In this document: one piece after another, positions 17,454-26,198 of the stretch
Layout of the letters: every line of letters begins with the position of its first letter
How positions within the stretch are numbered: the first letter of the stretch is position 1
Source: Mycobacterium asiaticum DSM 44297
Lineage (GTDB): Bacteria > Actinomycetota > Actinomycetes > Mycobacteriales > Mycobacteriaceae
Length of the DNA stretch: 37,201 nt
NCBI RefSeq assembly: GCF_000613245.1
Contig: NZ_HG964936.1
Span: forward strand, 704,247 to 741,447
Direction: 5' to 3'
Translations under genes and position numbers: made by a program
Notes under the pieces: generated by a model
Told to the model about the DNA's origin: nothing
The model's input: the letters and a program-made list of their open reading frames with translations, nothing else
The model's database searches: none

Positions 17454-18700
17454 GTCGAGCGTCCGCCGGACTGCACTGCGGCCACCACCCGGGCAACGTC
17501 AATTTCTGCCATGTGGTCATGCACCGGCAGCGATACGATTCGTGAACAAATGTCCTCTGTGACAGTCAGATCCGTGCATTGCACCAATTCGCTGTTGGTC
17601 GAGAAGTAGGGATGCAGGTGTTGTGCCGGGTTGTAGTAGTCACGTGCCCGGATCGCGTCGCTGTGCAGACTGGCCATCACCGCGGCCTTTTGATCGGCGG
17701 ACGTGCAGCACACGCTGGCAAAGCAGAGCGACGAAGCATCGGCATTCTGCTGGAAGGACACGCCTGTGCCGGCCAGTCCGGCACGATAGCTCGCCAGCAC
17801 GCTACGGCGGCTGGCGAGGCGGTGATCAAGGTCTACCAGCTGGCGCAGCCCAATCGCGGCGTTGATCTCCTGCAGCTTCGCATTCATGCCGAAGTGCGTG
17901 GATTCCCGCGACTTGGCGAAGCCGAAGTTCTGAAACTGGTAAGCCTGCTCGACCAGTCGGCGGTCGCGAGACACCAGAGCGCCGCCCTCTCCGACCGCGA
18001 ACGGCTTGGTTGCATGCAACGAGAAAATTTCACAGGCGCCGCGTCCCCCCACATGCGTGCCGTCGGCGTATGTGGAGCCGAATGCGGCCGCGGAGTCCAC
18101 CACCAGGGGAAGGTCCCATTCGGCCGCGAGGGCCTCCCAGGCGTCGATCTGCGGGTTCCCGACGCCGAATACATTCGGAAGCACGATGCCGGCGATCTGG
18201 TCCCGCGATCGTTCCAGGACCGAGCGTGCCGAGGGGACGGATGGTTGCCAGCTATGGGCGTCGATGTCTATGAACCAAGGCCGATACCCCGTCCACAGGG
18301 CCGCCTGCGACACCCCGACAAATGTGAACGAGGGCATCAGCACGTAGCGGTCCCGGCTTCCCGCGCCCAGGGTGACATTCAGTGCGGCGATCAGTGCCAT
18401 CGTCCCGTTCGCCATGGTGGCAACATGCAGGTCGGGGCCGAGGTATTCGCCCATCGCGCGGGCGAATCGTTGCTCCATCGGACCGAAATTCGTGTACCAG
18501 TTCGCGGCGGCGATCCGCCCGAAATCCTCTGCTAGCTCGGCGGGTCCCGGAAAGGTAGGGCGGATGAACGGGATCTCAGAAGTGGCCGCACGGACCGCTT
18601 CGGGTCTTGGCCAGGCTCCGACCCGGGTCGTGTGTCGGCTCGACAAAGGCTCCAGCAACGAACCGTGGAACGTCCGAATTTTATTCGAGGCAGAGGTCAA
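17450..18700 (-). CDS. DegT/DnrJ/EryC1/StrS aminotransferase, Rv3402c-like
   Basis: The 416-residue PLP enzyme has K232 in SLHATKPFAVGEGGAL as the likely Schiff-base lysine, D202 in VVDSAAAFGSTYADG for the pyridine nitrogen, and TNFGPMEQRFARAM near the N-terminus. The family transaminates 3- or 4-keto-6-deoxy sugar nucleotides. The M. tuberculosis counterpart Rv3402c is, as I recall, induced by low iron and IdeR-dependent. The start is TTG at 18700 with weak ribosome-site support; no better upstream start was found. A perfect palindromic IdeR box lies 50 bases upstream. It is followed directly by the glycosyltransferase gene. Confidence 0.9.
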   Translation of the reverse strand: MTSASNKIRTFHGSLLEPLSSRHTTRVGAWPRPEAVRAATSEIPFIRPTFPGPAELAEDFGRIAAANWYTNFGPMEQRFARAMGEYLGPDLHVATMANGTMALIAALNVTLGAGSRDRYVLMPSFTFVGVSQAALWTGYRPWFIDIDAHSWQPSVPSARSVLERSRDQIAGIVLPNVFGVGNPQIDAWEALAAEWDLPLVVDSAAAFGSTYADGTHVGGRGACEIFSLHATKPFAVGEGGALVSRDRRLVEQAYQFQNFGFAKSRESTHFGMNAKLQEINAAIGLRQLVDLDHRLASRRSVLASYRAGLAGTGVSFQQNADASSLCFASVCCTSADQKAAVMASLHSDAIRARDYYNPAQHLHPYFSTNSELVQCTDLTVTEDICSRIVSLPVHDHMAEIDVARVVAAVQSGGRST

Positions 18701-18749
18701 GGTCCGTCCACTCAGTTAGCTGGGTAATCGGCAGGGGGACTCAAGTTGC

Positions 18750-18768
18750 TCAGGTTAGCCTAACCTGA
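18750..18768 (-). promoter_or_regulatory. IdeR-type iron box upstream of the aminotransferase
   Basis: TCAGGTTAGCCTAACCTGA is a perfect palindrome (9-1-9) and matches the IdeR consensus at 17 of 19 positions. It lies 50 bases before the aminotransferase start, at promoter distance. Confidence 0.85.
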
Positions 18769-18851
18769 TTTTGCTGTCTACTCGGCGTAGCTAACCCCGG
18801 TGAATCTCATACGTTCGGGATGACTCGAGCTCCCGGGCGCGACAGGAGCGC

Positions 18852-21224
18852 CTATGTGGTTGCGGTGCGCGTCAGGCTTCTGCGGTGCAGCGGCTCGCGC
18901 CCCGGGGGCTGCGGTGGCGGCGGCAGGAGGGCCTCGCGCCGGCGCAGCGGGATGGTCACCGACTCTTCGGTGGTCAACGTGACTTCTTCACCGGCGTGCA
19001 GAATCGTGAGTTCGCTGTCGGAGCCGTCGCGCAGCGCGTAGGTGACGTTCTCGTGGTCGGTGTCCACCGTGACCCGACAGTTGCGCCAGCGCACCCGGAA
19101 CCGTAGCCGCGAAATGCCGTCGGGCAGTTGGGGATCCATCGACAGGATGCCCTGGTCGTCGCGCAGGCCGCCGAAACCGGCGACGAACGCGATCCACGCT
19201 CCGGCCAGCGATGCCATGTGCAATCCGTCGCGGGTGTTGTGGTGCAGATCGCGCAGATCGATCAGCCCGGCTTCATAGGCATAGTCGTGGGCCAGTTCGA
19301 GGTGGCCGACCTCGGCGCACATGACCGCCTGGCTGCACGCCGACAGTGACGAGTCGCGCACCGTCCGCCGTTCGTAGTAGTCGACGTTGCGGGCCTTCTG
19401 CTCGCGGGTGAAAGCGTGGCTCTGCCATTGCATGGCCAGCACCAGGTCCGCTTGCTTGATCACCTGTGCCGGATAGAGCTTCACGTATGCCTCGTGCATC
19501 AACAGTGGGTAGGTGGTGTTGGTTTCGAAATCCCACTCGGCGAAGGTAGTGAACCCCTCGCACTGCTGGTGCACGCCCAGCTCGTCGTCATAGGGAATGT
19601 TGACGGCGTCGGCCGCATCACGCCAGACAGCCATCTCCTCGGTGGTGACGCCCAGTGCGCCGGCCTTGTCGGGATGACGTTTGGCGGCGTCGGCGGCGGC
19701 GCGCAGATTGTGCGCGGCCATCAGGTTGGTGAACACGTTGTCCCGGACGATGGCGGTGTACTCGTCGGGGCCGGTGACCCCGTCCAGATGCCAGACGCCG
19801 TTGCGGTCATGGTGTCCCAACGACGTCCACAACCGCGCCGTCTCGACCAGCACGGGCAAACCGCATTCCTCTTCCAAAGATTCGTCGCCGGTGACGATGC
19901 GATAGCGCTCGAAAGCCATCGCGATGTCGGCATTGATGTGCCAGGCTGCCGTACCGGCCGGCCAATAGGCCGAGCACTCCTGACCGCGGATGGTGCGCCA
20001 TGGGAAGGCCGCGCCATCGAGACCGAGCTCGGCGGCGCGCTCCTTGGCAAGGTCCAATGTCGAAGCGCGCCAACGCAAAGCGTCGGCGACCGCATGCGGC
20101 ACGGTGTAGGTGAGCACCGGCAGCACGAAACCCTCGGTGTCCCAGAAGGCGTGGCCGTCGTAGCCCGTGCCGGTGAGTCCCTTGCTGGGGATGGCCCGAC
20201 GCTCGGCGCGGGCACTGGCCTGCAACAGGTGAAACAGCCCGAAACGTACCGCCTGCTGGCTCTCCGGGTCTCCCTCGATCTCCACATCTGCGGTGTCCCA
20301 GAACAGGTCCAGGTAGGCCCGTTGCCCGTCGACGAGCCCCTGCCATCCGCTGTAACGCGCGCTGGTGATCGCCGCGGCGGCTTGGTCCCGCAGCGCCGGC
20401 CGGGAACGCAGGCTCGACCATCCATAGGCCAGGTACTTGACGATGCGCAACTTCTGGCCGGGCCGCAGACCACAGATTACCGTGGTGCGGGCCAGATCGG
20501 CACGGGTGTCGGTGGTGATCTCGAGGCGTCCCTCGACCTCCACCTCGTGGTCCATGGCTGCTGCCATCATCAGGGCGCTGCTGCGCGTCCGGTGCATGAG
20601 AAGTGACCTGGGGCCGTCACTTTCGTGGTCGACGGCCTCCAAAGGGTTCTCCAATATTGCCGCCACCCGCGGGTCGTCGGACGTCTCCGGTTGGTCCTCG
20701 TTGGTGACGAGTTCGGACTGCACCGTGACGCGCGAGAAGTCGTCGATCGCTTCGACCACGTACTCGATCGCCGCCACACTGCGGTGCACCAGCGACACCA
20801 GCCGGGTGGACGTCACCTTGACCTGCTTGCCGGTGGGAGATCGCCAGTGCGCCCGCCGGGTCATTGTTCCCGCGCGGAGGTCGAGAGTCCGTTCGTGGTC
20901 CAGCAATTCACCGTATCGGACGTCGAACGGCTCGTCGTCGACCATTAGACGAATGATCTTGCCGTTGGTGACATCGACGACGGTCTGGCCGGCTTCGGGA
21001 TAGCTGTATCCGGCTTCGGCGTAGGGCAATGGCCGGATCTCGTAGAAGGAATTCAGGTAAGTGCCTGGCAACCCGTATGGTTCACCCTCATCGAGGTTGC
21101 CGCGCAACCCGATGTGCCCGTTGGACAAGGCGAATACGGACTCCGATTGGGCCAACAGGTTCAGATTGAGGGTGGTCTCGCGTACCTGCCAGGGTTCGAC
21201 CGGAAAGGCTTCTTCGGAGATCAC
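18852..21224 (-). CDS. Glycoside hydrolase family 65 phosphorylase/hydrolase, Rv3401-like
   Basis: The 790-residue enzyme has the family's N-terminal beta-sandwich (about 1-270) and an (alpha/alpha)6 barrel. The general acid is E488 in [11 protein letters not shown], and [16 protein letters not shown] (about residues 351-366) is the hallmark sugar-binding block. Family members act on maltose, trehalose or kojibiose, usually giving beta-glucose-1-phosphate. The upstream beta-phosphoglucomutase gene ends in an ATGA overlap with this start, which favours phosphorolysis over hydrolysis. The exact disaccharide cannot be read from the sequence. A weak 5-bp hairpin (18836-18852) ends at the stop codon. 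Confidence 0.92.
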   Translation of the reverse strand: MISEEAFPVEPWQVRETTLNLNLLAQSESVFALSNGHIGLRGNLDEGEPYGLPGTYLNSFYEIRPLPYAEAGYSYPEAGQTVVDVTNGKIIRLMVDDEPFDVRYGELLDHERTLDLRAGTMTRRAHWRSPTGKQVKVTSTRLVSLVHRSVAAIEYVVEAIDDFSRVTVQSELVTNEDQPETSDDPRVAAILENPLEAVDHESDGPRSLLMHRTRSSALMMAAAMDHEVEVEGRLEITTDTRADLARTTVICGLRPGQKLRIVKYLAYGWSSLRSRPALRDQAAAAITSARYSGWQGLVDGQRAYLDLFWDTADVEIEGDPESQQAVRFGLFHLLQASARAERRAIPSKGLTGTGYDGHAFWDTEGFVLPVLTYTVPHAVADALRWRASTLDLAKERAAELGLDGAAFPWRTIRGQECSAYWPAGTAAWHINADIAMAFERYRIVTGDESLEEECGLPVLVETARLWTSLGHHDRNGVWHLDGVTGPDEYTAIVRDNVFTNLMAAHNLRAAADAAKRHPDKAGALGVTTEEMAVWRDAADAVNIPYDDELGVHQQCEGFTTFAEWDFETNTTYPLLMHEAYVKLYPAQVIKQADLVLAMQWQSHAFTREQKARNVDYYERRTVRDSSLSACSQAVMCAEVGHLELAHDYAYEAGLIDLRDLHHNTRDGLHMASLAGAWIAFVAGFGGLRDDQGILSMDPQLPDGISRLRFRVRWRNCRVTVDTDHENVTYALRDGSDSELTILHAGEEVTLTTEESVTIPLRRREALLPPPPQPPGREPLHRRSLTRTATT

Positions 21225-21988
21225 GAGGTCTTCCCGCCGTCGTCACCGAGCAGATCGGCGAGATCGGTCACCACCACGTCCGCGCCGTTCTTGCGCAGTT
21301 CTTCGGCCTGGCCCACCCGGTCGACACCTACCACGAAGCCGAAATTACCGTCTCGGCCCGCTTGCACGCCGGAGATCGCGTCCTCGAATACCGCTGCCGC
21401 TTTGGGCTCGACGTCAAGCAACTCCGCGCCGCGCAGGTAGGAGTCGGGTGCGGGTTTGCCGGCGATGTTCTCCTCGCGCAACGTCACACCGTCGACCCGC
21501 TTTTGCACGAACTGGTCCAGGCCGGTGATTTCCAGAACGTCGCGGGTGTTGGCGCTCGATGACACCACGGCGATCGCCAGCCCCGCCTCGGCGACGGCCT
21601 CGAGGTAGCGGCGTGATCCCTCGAAAACCTTGACGCCGTCGTCGTGCAGGACCTTCTGGAACATGTCGTTCTTCCGGTTGCCCAGGCCGTAGATCGTCTC
21701 GGTGTCAGCGGAGTCGTCCGCACTGCCGTCGGGCAGCTCGATATCCCGGCTCTGCAGAAACGACCGGACCCCGTCTTCGCGCTTCTTGCCGTCTACGTAC
21801 TGCCGGTAGTCGCTGGCGGGATCGAAGGGGACGAACTCCTCTCCGGTGCTTTCGGCTCGCTGGGACAGAAAGGAGTCGAACATCTCCTTCCACGCCTTGG
21901 TATGCACGCTCGCCGTGTCGGTCAGCACACCGTCGAGGTCGAACAGACAGGCGCGCACCTCCTCGGGCAGACCCAGCGCTGAAGCCAC
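21221..21988 (-). CDS. HAD-family beta-phosphoglucomutase, Rv3400-like
   Basis: The 255-residue protein has the HAD motif [14 protein letters not shown] (nucleophile D17, acid/base D19), motif [10 protein letters not shown], motif III lysine in [11 protein letters not shown] and motif [14 protein letters not shown]. It should convert beta-glucose-1-phosphate to glucose-6-phosphate. Its stop overlaps the GH65 start (ATGA), so the two enzymes probably form one pathway: phosphorolysis of an alpha-glucoside, then entry into glycolysis. A sugar phosphatase role is the alternative. Confidence 0.92.
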   Translation of the reverse strand: MASALGLPEEVRACLFDLDGVLTDTASVHTKAWKEMFDSFLSQRAESTGEEFVPFDPASDYRQYVDGKKREDGVRSFLQSRDIELPDGSADDSADTETIYGLGNRKNDMFQKVLHDDGVKVFEGSRRYLEAVAEAGLAIAVVSSSANTRDVLEITGLDQFVQKRVDGVTLREENIAGKPAPDSYLRGAELLDVEPKAAAVFEDAISGVQAGRDGNFGFVVGVDRVGQAEELRKNGADVVVTDLADLLGDDGGKTS

Positions 21989-22054
21989 GGGTGGGACCTC
22001 GCTTTCGCGTAGTTGCCTATCTCACTTCCATGCCCAAAGCTGTCCCGCCGGAAA

Positions 22055-22453
22055 CTATGAATCAATCAGGCCGTGTTTACGGGCCACCTCTTCAAAGCTG
22101 CTCCGCACGGCAAGTATCTGCTGGGCATTCAAAGCCGGAGTTATGTGTAAGAGCTTTTCGGTGATGGTGTGGCGGAATTCGTCGGCGGAAAGTACGTCGA
22201 AATATTCGTCACCGGTCGCCGACCCATGATCGATGTCTGGACCCGCGTCATTCGCCAACCGCACCTCCCGGGCGAACTTTCCGCGGTCGCCCTCGTCGAT
22301 TTCAAAGGAGACCTTGGCACCGCGGACCGCTCGGTGTTTGTCCACTTCAAGGTCGTTGACGTGCAAGAAAACATCTTCGCCACCGATATCCGGCGTGATG
22401 AAGCCATACCCGCGCACTCCGTCGAAACGCACTATTTTTCCGGTGACCCGCAC
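22055..22453 (-). CDS. Cold-shock-domain nucleic-acid-binding protein
   Basis: The 132-residue protein begins with a cold-shock domain (about 1-68). It carries RNP1-like RGYGFITP and RNP2-like DVFLHVNDL, both slightly divergent from the classic KGFGFI and VFVHFS. The C-terminal 60 residues form a helical extension not found in minimal CspA proteins. It probably binds single-stranded RNA or DNA. The start is GTG 22453 with GGGAAA just upstream. It is divergent from guaA. In M. tuberculosis this interval holds Rv3399, idsA1 and phyA instead, none of which is seen here. Confidence 0.88.
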   Translation of the reverse strand: MRVTGKIVRFDGVRGYGFITPDIGGEDVFLHVNDLEVDKHRAVRGAKVSFEIDEGDRGKFAREVRLANDAGPDIDHGSATGDEYFDVLSADEFRHTITEKLLHITPALNAQQILAVRSSFEEVARKHGLIDS

Positions 22454-22556
22454 TTTCCCGGCCCTTCATTATTCGACGCCCGTGCCGGCCAGTATACCGT
22501 TGGGTCCCTTCGGCCGATTCACACCGGAACCGAAGATATTGTTGAATGGCATTGTG

Positions 22557-22572
22557 GCGGTTCGAGAACCGC
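22557..22572. promoter_or_regulatory. 16-bp palindrome between cold-shock gene and guaA
   Basis: GCGGTTC-GA-GAACCGC is a perfect inverted repeat in the divergent 186-base interval, about 68 bases upstream of the guaA start. It could be an operator. I do not recognise the binding protein. Confidence 0.35.
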
Positions 22573-22639
22573 AATCGACGACGAAATCGATCGAACCGGG
22601 TGCGGCTCGTCCGGCGGACAGCCACTACACTCGGTGCCC

Positions 22640-24199
22640 GTGGAATCAGCCTCGCCGCGGCCCGTGTTGGTGGTCGACTTCGGTGCACAGTATGCGCAGT
22701 TGATCGCCCGCCGGATCCGCGAGGCGCGGGTGTTCTCCGAGGTCATCCCGCATACCGCGTCGGTCGAGGAGATTGCGGCGCGCGACCCGCTGGCGGTGGT
22801 GCTGTCCGGCGGGCCGGCCAGCGTCTACGCCGAGGGCGCCCCCCAACTGGACCCGGCGTTGTTCGACCTGAATCTGCCGGTGTTCGGCATCTGTTATGGG
22901 TTCCAGGCCATGGCGCAGGCACTCGGCGGCACCGTCGCGCACACCGGCACCAGCGAGTACGGGCGTACCGAGTTGAAAGTTCTTGGCGGCGAATTACATT
23001 CGGATCTGCCCGGTGTTCAGCCGGTGTGGATGAGTCACGGGGACGCGGTCACGGCGGCGCCGGCGGGATTTCAGGTGGTGGCCAGCAGTGCGGGCGCGGC
23101 GGTGGCCGCGTTCGAAGCGCGCGAGCGTCGATTGGCCGGCGTGCAGTACCACCCGGAGGTGATGCACACCCCGCACGGGCAGCAGGTGCTCAGCCGGTTC
23201 CTGCACGAGTTCGCCGGGATCGGTGCGGAGTGGACGCCGGCCAACATTGCCAACGCCCTGGTGGAACAGGTGCGCGAGCAGATCGGCGACGGCCACGCGA
23301 TCTGTGGCCTGTCGGGAGGGGTGGATTCGGCGGTGGCCGCCGCGTTGGTGCAGCGCGCCATTGGCGACCGTCTGACGTGTGTCTTCGTCGATCACGGGTT
23401 GTTGCGGGCCGGTGAGCGTGCCCAAGTGGAGCGGGATTTCGTGGCGGCCACCGGCGCGAACCTGGTCACCGTCGATGCCGCGCAGACCTTTCTGGATGCG
23501 TTGTCGTGTGTGACCAATCCCGAGGGCAAGCGCAAGATCATCGGCCGCCAGTTCATCCGGGCCTTCGAGGGTGCGGTGCGAGACATCGTGGGGGACAGCG
23601 GCTCTGAGGTTGAGTTCCTGGTGCAGGGCACGCTGTATCCCGATGTGGTGGAGTCCGGCGGAGGCAGCGGCACCGCCAACATCAAGAGCCACCACAATGT
23701 CGGCGGCCTGCCCGACGATTTGAAGTTCATTCTGGTCGAGCCGTTGCGGCTGCTGTTCAAGGACGAGGTGCGCGCGGTGGGGCGGGAGTTGGGCCTGCCC
23801 GAGGAAATTGTTGCCCGGCAACCGTTTCCGGGGCCCGGTCTCGGTATCCGGATTGTCGGCGAGGTCACCGCGGCGCGGTTGGAGACGTTGCGGCGTGCGG
23901 ATTCGATCGCTCGCGAGGAGCTGACCGCGGCGGGGCTGGACAACCAGATCTGGCAATGCCCGGTGGTGCTGCTGGCCGACGTTCGCTCGGTGGGTGTGCA
24001 GGGTGACGGTCGCACGTATGGGCACCCGATCGTGTTGCGCCCGGTGTCTAGTGAGGACGCCATGACCGCCGACTGGACCCGGGTGCCTTATGAGGTGCTG
24101 GAACGGATCTCGACTCGCATCACCAACGAGGTGCCCGAGGTCAACCGGGTGGTGCTGGACATCACCAGCAAACCACCCGGCACCATCGAGTGGGAGTAG
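22640..24199 (+). CDS. guaA: GMP synthase (glutamine-hydrolysing)
   Basis: The 519-residue enzyme makes GMP from XMP, ATP and glutamine. The class I glutamine amidotransferase domain has nucleophile C85 (FGICYGFQA) and the His-Glu pair H171/E173 (QYHPEV). The PP-loop is SGGVDS at 225-230, and the C-terminal dimerisation domain ends KPPGTIEWE as in M. tuberculosis GuaA. The frame is open far upstream, but the family begins near [15 protein letters not shown], so GTG 22640 (or GTG 22634) is the start. No clear Shine-Dalgarno is seen. It completes the route begun by guaB2 15 kb away. Confidence 0.96.
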   Translation: MESASPRPVLVVDFGAQYAQLIARRIREARVFSEVIPHTASVEEIAARDPLAVVLSGGPASVYAEGAPQLDPALFDLNLPVFGICYGFQAMAQALGGTVAHTGTSEYGRTELKVLGGELHSDLPGVQPVWMSHGDAVTAAPAGFQVVASSAGAAVAAFEARERRLAGVQYHPEVMHTPHGQQVLSRFLHEFAGIGAEWTPANIANALVEQVREQIGDGHAICGLSGGVDSAVAAALVQRAIGDRLTCVFVDHGLLRAGERAQVERDFVAATGANLVTVDAAQTFLDALSCVTNPEGKRKIIGRQFIRAFEGAVRDIVGDSGSEVEFLVQGTLYPDVVESGGGSGTANIKSHHNVGGLPDDLKFILVEPLRLLFKDEVRAVGRELGLPEEIVARQPFPGPGLGIRIVGEVTAARLETLRRADSIAREELTAAGLDNQIWQCPVVLLADVRSVGVQGDGRTYGHPIVLRPVSSEDAMTADWTRVPYEVLERISTRITNEVPEVNRVVLDITSKPPGTIEWE

Positions 24200-24247
24200 C
24201 GGGAGCCGCCACCTCGTTTTCCAGCAATTCGTGCCGGGAACAGTTGT

Positions 24248-24275
24248 GCCGGCCGGGCTTTCGGCGCCGACCGGC
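24248..24275. terminator. Hairpin downstream of guaA
   Basis: Arms 24248-24256 (GCCGGCCGG) and 24267-24275 (CCGACCGGC) pair over 9 bases with one mismatch. It lies 49 bases after the guaA stop and before the stop of the converging secreted-protein gene. Confidence 0.45.
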
Positions 24276-24303
24276 GTGGCTGCTCTCTTAGCTGAGGGAT
24301 CTA

Positions 24304-24795
24304 CTATCGGTCGTCCCCGCCACAGTTGGTGTTGGCGGGCTTTGACTGCCATGCACAGGCATTGACGTCGGTGGTGCTACCGAAGCCTCCTCCGGTGAAC
24401 ACACCGTAGGCCGCGCCCCTGGTGGCGGTGTAGGTGGCGCCGCCGCCCCCGCCCCGGCCGCCGGAATTGGCGACGGTCACCGTCCAGCCCTTGCCCTCAA
24501 GTGCGGTCTTGTATGCGTCCAGAACCGCAGTCGCGGGCGCATTCACCAGGAAGTGCATGCGGATGCCGTTGTTGGAAATGGTGTCGGGGCCGTCGGTGAG
24601 CTGGGTGTTCGCCGGGGTGGGTATCAGCGATTGCAGTTGCGCTTGGTCGCCGCTGTCGGCGTATCCGGGTGCAGCAAGACCGACGGCGGTTGCGGTGATC
24701 GCCGTGGCCAGCAGGGCGCCGGCGATGCCGCGCTGGAATCCCTTGGTGCGCAGAGCGTTTATGGTGTTGGTGTTGGTGTAGGTGTGGTTGTTCAT
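24304..24795 (-). CDS. Small secreted protein with Gly-rich segment, function unknown
   Basis: The 163-residue product has a signal peptide: a basic N-region, then a hydrophobic core GIAGALLATAITATAVGLA and probable cleavage after PGYA (about residue 46). The mature part has one alpha/beta-looking segment (DAYKTALEGKGWTVTV), a glycine run GGRGGGGG (about 112-119) and two late cysteines, C147 and C158, that could pair. I do not recognise the family. ATG 24795 is preceded only by a weak GAAGAA. A hairpin at 24851-24871 separates it from the upstream secreted-protein gene on the same strand. Confidence 0.75.
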   Translation of the reverse strand: MNNHTYTNTNTINALRTKGFQRGIAGALLATAITATAVGLAAPGYADSGDQAQLQSLIPTPANTQLTDGPDTISNNGIRMHFLVNAPATAVLDAYKTALEGKGWTVTVANSGGRGGGGGATYTATRGAAYGVFTGGGFGSTTDVNACAWQSKPANTNCGGDDR

Positions 24796-24850
24796 GGCAC
24801 TGATTCTTCAACCGCAGTCGGCGGTGTAGTAGTGGCCTCGTTCTTGCAGG

Positions 24851-24871
24851 GGTACAAGTTCTCCTTGTACC
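24851..24871 (-). terminator. Perfect 8-bp hairpin between two secreted-protein genes
   Basis: GGTACAAG (24851-24858) and CTTGTACC (24864-24871) are exact inverse arms with a 5-base loop, 8 bases after the upstream stop at 24879. It may be a terminator or a structured leader. On the minus strand AAGGAG, a good ribosome site, spans the stem-loop junction. Confidence 0.5.
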
Positions 24872-24878
24872 AGCGTGG

Positions 24879-25487
24879 CTAGCTGACCAGCTCGCGGTCG
24901 CCGTATGTGACGTTGGCCCTGACCCAGTCACCGCCGGATGCATAGACGAGGCGACGGGCGGTATCGAGATCGCCTTTGCCGGCGATGAGGATCAGGGTGT
25001 GGTCGGCGATGGTGACCGAGCCGCCCTGCAGCCGACGGTGCGCGTCGGGATCGGCTACAAAGGCAGCCACGAAGCGACTGAAGTCGACGTCGGGCACGGC
25101 GATGGTGATCGCGTCGGCGTCGGCCGTATCTTCGGGCAGGTAGTCGAAGGTCAGTACCGCTTGCTGGTCGAACTGGCGGCGTAGCGCCTCGGCGACGGCG
25201 TGCAACGTGGGTTCGTCGACCACACAGAGCTGGAATCGGCGAGCTCGTTCCACGTCCGCCGATTCGCCCGACCAGTACACCCCGTCCAGCGGGGTGGTCC
25301 CGGTGACCGAGGCTCCGCTGAGCGTGATCGTCGTGCTGGCCTGCAGGTCGAAGAGCGGCGAGTCGTCAGCCGAAATGAACAGGGCGGCGGGCCGGCAATC
25401 GCCTGTGTCGGCGGTGGCCCGTGGGGCTGAAGTGACGCCGAAATTCACCCCAATACATACCAGTAGCCACACCAGCATCGAGCGCAT
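24879..25487 (-). CDS. Secreted protein of unknown function
   Basis: The 202-residue product starts with a signal peptide ([18 protein letters not shown], cleavage probably near APRATA). The mature protein is acidic with mixed alpha/beta character ([37 protein letters not shown]). Two cysteines are present early and mid-chain. No domain is recognised. ATG 25487 is chosen over GTG 25502 because GAGAGGC (25494-25500) is well spaced for it. It diverges from imuA', with the LexA box in the shared 100-base gap. Confidence 0.78.
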   Translation of the reverse strand: MRSMLVWLLVCIGVNFGVTSAPRATADTGDCRPAALFISADDSPLFDLQASTTITLSGASVTGTTPLDGVYWSGESADVERARRFQLCVVDEPTLHAVAEALRRQFDQQAVLTFDYLPEDTADADAITIAVPDVDFSRFVAAFVADPDAHRRLQGGSVTIADHTLILIAGKGDLDTARRLVYASGGDWVRANVTYGDRELVS

Positions 25488-25547
25488 AAAGCAGCCTCTC
25501 ACGTTGCTTGACGCTTGTCGGAGGGCAGGTGTTTACTTCGAATCAGA

Positions 25548-25563
25548 TCGAACATACTTTCGA
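25548..25563 (+). promoter_or_regulatory. LexA SOS box upstream of imuA'
   Basis: TCGAAC-ATAC-TTTCGA matches the mycobacterial SOS consensus TCGAAC(N4)GTTCGA at 11 of 12 defined bases. It lies 24 bases before the imuA' start, as expected for the damage-inducible mutasome operon. Confidence 0.88.
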
Positions 25564-25587
25564 ACACCCGGCAAGCAGGAGGCGGTC

Positions 25588-26193
25588 GTGACGGTGGCGT
25601 TCGCCTCTGAAAATCGCGCTGATCAGCTTGAATTGCTGCGTCGAAAGATCGCGGCGATCTCCGGCAAGGATTCCGCTTCGGTGGAGCCGGTGTCGTCTAC
25701 GGGGCCGGCGCGGCTACCCCGGGGCACGGTAGCGGTGCTGTCGGGAGCGCGGTCTTTGTTGCTGCGCATGGTGGCCACCGTGACGGCGGACGGGGGCAAC
25801 GTCGCGATCGTGGGTCAGCCGGACATCGGGTTGTTGGCGGCGGTGGAAATGGGGGCGGACCTCGATCGGCTCGCGGTGATACCGGACCCCGGAAACGATC
25901 CGGTGGAAGTGGCCGCGGTGCTCGTCGACGGTATGGATCTGGTGGTGCTCGGTCTGGGTGGGCGCCGGGTCACGCGGACCCGGGCGCGCGCCGTGGTGGC
26001 CCGTGCCCGGCAAAAGGGATGCACGGTGCTGGTCACCGACGGCGATTGGGAAGGCGCGACGACGCGACTGGACGCCCGGGTCTGCGGCTATGAGTTCAGC
26101 GCCGGAAGCCGGCCGGGCTTCGGGCGGATCAGTGCGGTGCGGTTGCAGATCAACAGTTGCGGGCGAGCAATCGGCCGGGGTCGTACCGGGTAA
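25588..26193 (+). CDS. imuA': ImuA' mutasome accessory protein, Rv3395c-like
   Basis: The 201-residue protein is RecA-like but shortened: [20 protein letters not shown] at about residue 49 replaces the Walker A region without a proper GKT/S, and a hydrophobic strand [10 protein letters not shown] follows. ImuA' works with ImuB and DnaE2 in damage-induced mutagenesis. The frame is open further upstream, but GTG 25588 has AGGAGG at 25577-25582 and follows the SOS box. The imuB start is 5 bases after its stop, so they form an operon. dnaE2 is not in the window. Confidence 0.88.
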   Translation: MTVAFASENRADQLELLRRKIAAISGKDSASVEPVSSTGPARLPRGTVAVLSGARSLLLRMVATVTADGGNVAIVGQPDIGLLAAVEMGADLDRLAVIPDPGNDPVEVAAVLVDGMDLVVLGLGGRRVTRTRARAVVARARQKGCTVLVTDGDWEGATTRLDARVCGYEFSAGSRPGFGRISAVRLQINSCGRAIGRGRTG

Positions 26194-26198
26194 TCCCA

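Noticed and set aside
22169..22639. 157-residue N-terminal extension of GuaA
   Set aside because: The frame is open by chance across the cold-shock gene on the other strand; the family begins near residue 1 of the GTG 22640 start.
22994..24352. 452-codon open frame opposite guaA
   Set aside because: Antisense shadow; runs past the guaA stop into the converging gene and has no motif.
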